Shown in pieces: positions 36,330 to 40,364 of a DNA stretch of 40,364 nucleotides. Positions within the stretch are counted from its first letter, which is position 1; the number at the start of each line of letters is the position of its first letter. Both the position numbers and the translations under genes were made by a program. The DNA lies in assembly GCA_948436025.1 (NCBI GenBank), contig CAOJHH010000011.1, positions 1-40,364 on the forward strand, read 5' to 3'. This stretch comes from an uncultured Clostridium sp. GTDB lineage: Bacteria > Bacillota > Clostridia > TANB77 > CAG-508. The notes below the pieces were generated by a model. The model was not told the origin of the DNA and did not search any database. It saw nothing but the letters and a program-made list of their open reading frames with translations.

Positions 36330-36380
36330 AAGCCCCTTTAACAAGGGGGCTGTCGCCCGAATGGGCGACTGGGGGTTCTA
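36330..36380. repeat. Palindromic repeat family B, copy 5
   Basis: AGCCCCTTTAACAAGGGGGC, a GTCGCCC/GGGCGAC stem, TGGGGGTTCTA; between the Nudix gene and tpiA. Confidence 0.8.
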
Positions 36381-36436
36381 AAAAGGGCTTCGAAGGGTTT
36401 GTAAGCCTAGAAAAACGAAATAGGAGGTAAAAAATA

Positions 36437-37183
36437 ATGAGAAAAAAAGTAATTGCAGGAAATTGGAAAATGAACCATAATCCAGAAGAGACAAAAAAAT
36501 ATTTAGAGGAGTTCATTCCGATGGTAAAAGATGCTACAAGTGAAGTAGTGCTTTGTGTGCCATATTTGGATTTAAAATGTATGGTAAAACATGCAAATGG
36601 TTCTAATGTTCATATAGGAGCACAAAATATGCATTGGGAAGAAAAAGGAGCCTATACAGGAGAAATATCTGGTTCTATGTTACAATCCATTGGTGTAGAA
36701 TATGTCATTATTGGGCATTCCGAAAGAAGACAATATTTTGCAGAAACCGATGAAACGGTAAATAAAAAAATAAAATCCGCTTTTGTAAGCAACTTAAAAC
36801 CAATCGTATGTGTAGGAGAAACCTTAGAGCAAAGAGAAGCTGGAAAAACCAAAGAAGTGATTACCGCACAAACAAGATGTGCCCTAGAAGGGCTAACCGA
36901 AGAGCAAGTGGCAAACACCATTATTGCCTATGAACCAATTTGGGCAATTGGTACAGGAAAAACGGCAACAAGTGAAGATGCCAACAATAGCATAAAAGAA
37001 ATTCGTGAGGAAATTTGTAAAATATATGGACAAAAGGTATCCGAAAGAGTTATAATCCAATATGGTGGTAGTGTAAAACCATCCAATGCAAAGGAATTAT
37101 TTAACACCTCCGATATTGATGGGGCATTGGTAGGAGGAGCAAGCTTAAAACCAGAAGACTTTGCAGGAATTATTAATTATTAG
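36437..37183 (+). CDS. tpiA: Triosephosphate isomerase
   Basis: This 248-aa (beta/alpha)8 enzyme has the substrate Lys in AGNWKMNHN, catalytic His in IIGHSERRQYF, catalytic Glu in AYEPIWAIGTGKTA, and the phosphate loop QYGGSVKPSNA. It interconverts the triose phosphates. ATG follows AGGAGG. Confidence 0.97.
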   Translation: MRKKVIAGNWKMNHNPEETKKYLEEFIPMVKDATSEVVLCVPYLDLKCMVKHANGSNVHIGAQNMHWEEKGAYTGEISGSMLQSIGVEYVIIGHSERRQYFAETDETVNKKIKSAFVSNLKPIVCVGETLEQREAGKTKEVITAQTRCALEGLTEEQVANTIIAYEPIWAIGTGKTATSEDANNSIKEIREEICKIYGQKVSERVIIQYGGSVKPSNAKELFNTSDIDGALVGGASLKPEDFAGIINY

Positions 37184-37226
37184 AGAGTGAAATGTGGGAG
37201 TATATTTTTTGAAAGGAGCTAAATTT

Positions 37227-37826
37227 ATGAAAGAAAAGGAGAAAAAAAGTATGGAAAATTTAGCATTACAGAAAGAAAAGTATACTTATGAAGATTTACA
37301 AAAGATGGATGATGATAAAAGGTATGAATTAATTGATGGTGAATTATACCTTATGAGTGCACCAACGGTATCACACCAGGAAATAGTGGGAGAAATATAT
37401 GCCGAGTTACGTAATTATTTAAAGGGAAAAAAGTGTAAAGCATTGGTTTCACCGGTAGATGTTTGTCTGTCTGGTGTAAAAAATCCCAAAAAGGAATATA
37501 ATGTGTTACAGCCAGATGTTATTGTGTTATGTGATGAAAATAAGCTAACAGACAAGTGCATACTAGGTTCACCAGATTTAGTCATTGAAGTGCTATCCCC
37601 AAGTTCTAGAAAACATGATACTTTTGTGAAATATAATTTGTATCAATATTATGGAGTAAAAGAATATTGGATTGTAGATGAAGAAGCAGGAGTTATTTAT
37701 CAATACATTCTAAATGATAAAAACATTTATACATTACCAAAAACTTACGAAATTACAGAAGATATCAAAGTAAATGTATTAAAAGATTGCATTATTTCTT
37801 TAAAAGATATAGTAGAAGAAAAATAA
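37227..37826 (+). CDS. Uma2-family (DUF820) putative restriction-like nuclease
   Basis: This 199-aa protein fits Uma2: YELIDGELYLMSAPTVSHQ near residue 33, QPDVIVL (first acidic residue of the PD-(D/E)XK core), then PDLVIEVLSPSSRKHD and KYNLYQYYGVKEYWIVD. The fold is nuclease-like but biological activity is not settled; such genes are often mobile. It is inserted between tpiA and gpmI. ATG 37227 follows AAAGGAG; ATG 37251 is an alternative. Confidence 0.85.
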   Translation: MKEKEKKSMENLALQKEKYTYEDLQKMDDDKRYELIDGELYLMSAPTVSHQEIVGEIYAELRNYLKGKKCKALVSPVDVCLSGVKNPKKEYNVLQPDVIVLCDENKLTDKCILGSPDLVIEVLSPSSRKHDTFVKYNLYQYYGVKEYWIVDEEAGVIYQYILNDKNIYTLPKTYEITEDIKVNVLKDCIISLKDIVEEK

Positions 37827-37844
37827 AAGGAAGGTAAGGAATTT

Positions 37845-39374
37845 ATGGAAAACAAACTAACAATGCTAATGATATTAGACGGATTTGGAGAAAATACAAA
37901 TGAAAAAGGAAATGCGGTTAAATTAGCCAATACACCAAACATCGATAAAATAATGAAACTATGCCCAACTACAGACATGTACACAAGTGGATTAAATGTA
38001 GGTCTTCCAGATGGACAAATGGGAAATTCAGAAGTAGGGCATACGAATATTGGTGCAGGAAGAATTGTATACCAAGAATTAACCAGAATTACAAAATCGA
38101 TTGAAGATGGTGATTTCTTTAGTGTAGCAGAATTTGATGGGGCAGTTGAAAACTGCAAAAAAAATGGTTCGGATTTACACATTATGGGACTATTATCCGA
38201 TGGAGGAGTGCATAGCCATATTCGCCATTTATATGCCCTATTAGAACTTGCCAAACGAAAAGGAATTGAAAATGTATATGTGCATGCTTTCTTAGATGGA
38301 AGAGATACCCCACCTGCATCTGCAGAAGGATATATTACCAAATTAGAAGAAAAAATGAAGGAAAAAGAAATTGGTAAAATTGCGAGCATTGCTGGTCGAT
38401 TTTATGCCATGGACCGTGATAAAAGATGGGAAAGAGTAGAAAAAGCCTATCAAGCACTTGTAAATGGAATTGGTAACAAAGCACCAACAGCCATTAGTGC
38501 CATTGAAGCATCTTACCAAAAAGAAATTTTTGATGAATTTGTAGAACCAACCTTAATTTGTAATGGAGACACACCAATTGCCACCATCAAACCAAACGAT
38601 TCTGTTATTTTCTTTAACTTTAGACCAGACCGTGCAAGAGAAATTACCAGAAGTTTAGTCGATAATGAATTTGATGGTTTTGAAACAAAACCATTAAACC
38701 TATATTTTGTATGTATGACACCATATGATGAAACCATGCCAAATGTACAAGTAGCATTTAAAAAAGAAGCCTTAAGCAATACCTTTGGAGAATATATTAG
38801 TAATAAAGGATTTACCCAACTTCGTATTGCAGAAACAGAAAAATATGCTCATGTTACTTTCTTCTTTAATGGGGGAGAAGAAAAGCAATACAAAGGAGAG
38901 GACCGTATTTTAGTACCATCTCCAAAAGTAGAAACATATGATTTAAAACCAGAAATGAGTGCTTATGAGGTAACGGATAAAGTAGTAGAAGCCATTGAAA
39001 GTGGCAAATATAATGCTATTATCTTAAACTATGCAAACCCAGATATGGTAGGACATACGGGAAGTTTAGAAGCAGCGATAAAAGCAATTGAAACCATAGA
39101 TGAATGTGTAGGAAGAGTAGTAGAAGCTGTCGAAAAAGTAAATGGTGTATTACTAATCACAGCAGACCATGGAAATGCAGAACAAATGATAGATTATAAA
39201 ACGGGAGAACCACATACAGCACACACCACAAATCCAGTTCCATTAATGCTAGTAGGAATGAAAGAGGTAACCTTAAAACCCGGAAAATTAGCAGATTTAG
39301 CACCAACTATGTTAGATATTATGGGATTACCAAAACCAGAAGAAATGACAGGTGAAAGCATTATCGTAAAATAA
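37845..39374 (+). CDS. gpmI: Phosphoglycerate mutase, cofactor-independent
   Basis: This 509-aa metal-dependent enzyme of the alkaline-phosphatase superfamily has LMILDGFGE, the nucleophile Ser in [16 protein letters not shown] (near residue 63), [35 protein letters not shown] and the metal site [11 protein letters not shown]. It converts 3- to 2-phosphoglycerate. It is the last glycolytic gene visible; eno is not in the window. Confidence 0.97.
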   Translation: MENKLTMLMILDGFGENTNEKGNAVKLANTPNIDKIMKLCPTTDMYTSGLNVGLPDGQMGNSEVGHTNIGAGRIVYQELTRITKSIEDGDFFSVAEFDGAVENCKKNGSDLHIMGLLSDGGVHSHIRHLYALLELAKRKGIENVYVHAFLDGRDTPPASAEGYITKLEEKMKEKEIGKIASIAGRFYAMDRDKRWERVEKAYQALVNGIGNKAPTAISAIEASYQKEIFDEFVEPTLICNGDTPIATIKPNDSVIFFNFRPDRAREITRSLVDNEFDGFETKPLNLYFVCMTPYDETMPNVQVAFKKEALSNTFGEYISNKGFTQLRIAETEKYAHVTFFFNGGEEKQYKGEDRILVPSPKVETYDLKPEMSAYEVTDKVVEAIESGKYNAIILNYANPDMVGHTGSLEAAIKAIETIDECVGRVVEAVEKVNGVLLITADHGNAEQMIDYKTGEPHTAHTTNPVPLMLVGMKEVTLKPGKLADLAPTMLDIMGLPKPEEMTGESIIVK

Positions 39375-39404
39375 CCAAGAAGAATAGAAAAATTGGGGGC
39401 ATTT

Positions 39405-40166
39405 ATGCAAGTTTATTTGAATGTGCATAAAAAGTATGAGAGCATACAAAAGCAACTATTTTACATGATCCCTGAAAAATGGGATCGTGTGTATCTATAT
39501 GCTTGTGTGGTGGATCATTTTCAAGATTTGCAAACAGGAGAAATGTTTTTTTACTATTTTCCCAAAAGCATTGTGCGAAAGAATCCAATCAATGTATATG
39601 AAGTACCAAGTAAGTTCAATATAGATGAAAAGGCATATTTAAAATTAGCAGAAAATTTATATGATGAAATAAAAGAATTACGAAAAGAATGTATCAAAAT
39701 GGGAGAAAAACCATGGAGTAATGTGACGATTTTTGTAGAAAATTTAAAATTTAATGTAGAATACCATTATGATGATTTAAGATACAGCCAATATACGAGT
39801 ATGGATAGGCATTTAATATGGAGACACCAGTATTTACATATACCATTATCTAGTTATTCCAAAAAAGAAAGAAACATGATAGAAGAATATCTAAGGCAAA
39901 ATCAACATACAGATAAACCAATGATTTATAGTGAGGGAATTTATAAAAAAACAGTAAGTAACATTACAGAATTTCGAAAAATAGAAGAAACCTACGAAAC
40001 ACCAAAACAACATGTAGGGGTCGATGCCCACATCGACCTGAAAAATAAGAACGAAACAAAGAAAAACAAACCCGTAGGGGTCGAGGACTACATCGACCTG
40101 GAGACAAGAAACAAAGACGAAAGCGAGCCACAGACGGTAAAAAGCCAAATTCTTACCATTCAATAG
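39405..40166 (+). CDS. YezG-like (DUF600) protein with repeat-derived C-terminus
   Basis: This 253-aa protein has a first 160 residues fitting the YezG/DUF600 group, which contains immunity proteins of LXG toxins (YMIPEKWDRVYLYACVVD, FFYYFP, ENLYDEIKELR, WSNVTIFVEN). No toxin gene is in view, so this may be an orphan. The last 60 residues contain two copies of VGVxxxIDL encoded by family C palindromes at 40014-40040 and 40074-40100, 60 bp apart and in the same frame. ATG 39405 follows GGGGG. Confidence 0.65.
   Translation: MQVYLNVHKKYESIQKQLFYMIPEKWDRVYLYACVVDHFQDLQTGEMFFYYFPKSIVRKNPINVYEVPSKFNIDEKAYLKLAENLYDEIKELRKECIKMGEKPWSNVTIFVENLKFNVEYHYDDLRYSQYTSMDRHLIWRHQYLHIPLSSYSKKERNMIEEYLRQNQHTDKPMIYSEGIYKKTVSNITEFRKIEETYETPKQHVGVDAHIDLKNKNETKKNKPVGVEDYIDLETRNKDESEPQTVKSQILTIQ
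40014..40100. repeat. Two family C palindromes inside a coding region
   Basis: GTAGGGGTCGATGCCCACAT + CGACCTG and GTAGGGGTCGAGGACTACAT + CGACCTG, with ACAAAGAAAAACAAA-type spacer between them. Confidence 0.8.
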
Positions 40167-40212
40167 TTTACAAAATTTTTAATATATCTAATGCTAGAAA
40201 GGAGCAATTAAA

Positions 40213-40364
40213 ATGATTTATTCAAAAGAAGTAGAAGAAATGTGTCCAGTAGCAAAAGGAGTGGACCATGGACCAGCACCAATACCAGAAGAAGGTAAAT
40301 GGGTAAAATCAAAAGAAATTAAAGATATTTCAGGATTAACACATGGAATAGGATGGTGTGCACC
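40213..40364 (+). CDS. Fe-S cluster assembly scaffold-type protein, 5' part
   Basis: The first 50 codons are MIYSKEVEEMCPVAKGVDHG..., with HGPAPIPEEGKWVK and LTHGIGWCA at the window edge. I recall this start from a conserved clostridial protein annotated as an iron-sulfur cluster assembly scaffold (NifU-like). ATG follows AAAGGAG. The gene continues beyond the window; identification rests on memory of the N-terminus. Confidence 0.5.
   Translation, partial: MIYSKEVEEMCPVAKGVDHGPAPIPEEGKWVKSKEIKDISGLTHGIGWCA

Overview
This window looks like a piece of a low-GC, endospore-forming member of the Clostridia, probably an uncultured gut-type lineage. The evidence is strong A/T bias with AGA-rich arginine usage, gpr (germination protease) and ytxC (sporulation), class-III pilin-like N-termini (KGITLVALVIT type), an HrcA/CIRCE heat-shock operon, and a GH57/GH133/GH144 glucan gene set. 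The species assignment is inference.

Layout. 1-350: end of a 5S rRNA gene, then a tRNA-Asn whose anticodon is split by a 215-nt group I intron. 430-1972: a free-standing HNH endonuclease gene, a small membrane protein, pnuC, and a second, intronless tRNA-Asn. 2020-4682: SDR, Nudix, GNAT and AIM24-type genes lying between two inverted copies of a 65-bp hairpin repeat, then tRNA-Ser(GGA). 5.1-9.5 kb: small SH3-like membrane protein, mutY, GH144-like glucanase, pilin-like protein, murB. 9.6-16.2 kb: membrane-anchored yvcK variant, GH133 debranching enzyme, ruvC, holA, gpr. 16.2-18.9 kb (minus strand): traX-like gene, GtrB-like glycosyltransferase, ytxC. 19.2-24.4 kb: pilin-like/SUMF fusion, broken Rpn nuclease, and GH57 branching enzyme with DUF4912 (minus). 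25-27.5 kb: uraA-upp pyrimidine salvage. 27.6-32.5 kb: hrcA-grpE-dnaK-dnaJ behind two tandem CIRCE operators. 32.6-39.4 kb: glycolytic run gapA-pgk-(Nudix, Nudix)-tpiA-(Uma2)-gpmI. 39.4-40.4 kb: a YezG-like gene and the start of an Fe-S scaffold-type gene.

Main result. Six otherwise well conserved genes (a Nudix gene, GH144, murB, holA, hrcA and a traX-like gene) are each broken in the same way. holA is broken twice, so there are seven sites on both strands. At every site an in-frame CGG codon appears, and deleting its C restores the family alignment by turning CGG-N into a glycine codon, GGA or GGT. In a manual scan of the other conserved genes I found no in-frame CGG, although the CGA, CGT and CGC arginine codons are used. 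Random sequencing errors or decay would not choose the codon boundary before a Gly codon seven times out of seven. The best reading is that CGG is unassigned or hungry in this organism and is crossed by +1 frameshifting (or by reading CGGA/CGGT as a quadruplet) across the genome. Two small genes carry in-frame CGG that does not appear to shift; both are followed by bases giving GGC or GGG instead.

The window is also rich in small palindromic intergenic repeats of three families. One family has spread into the 3' end of a coding region in frame, and another supplies the stop codon of a glycosyltransferase gene.
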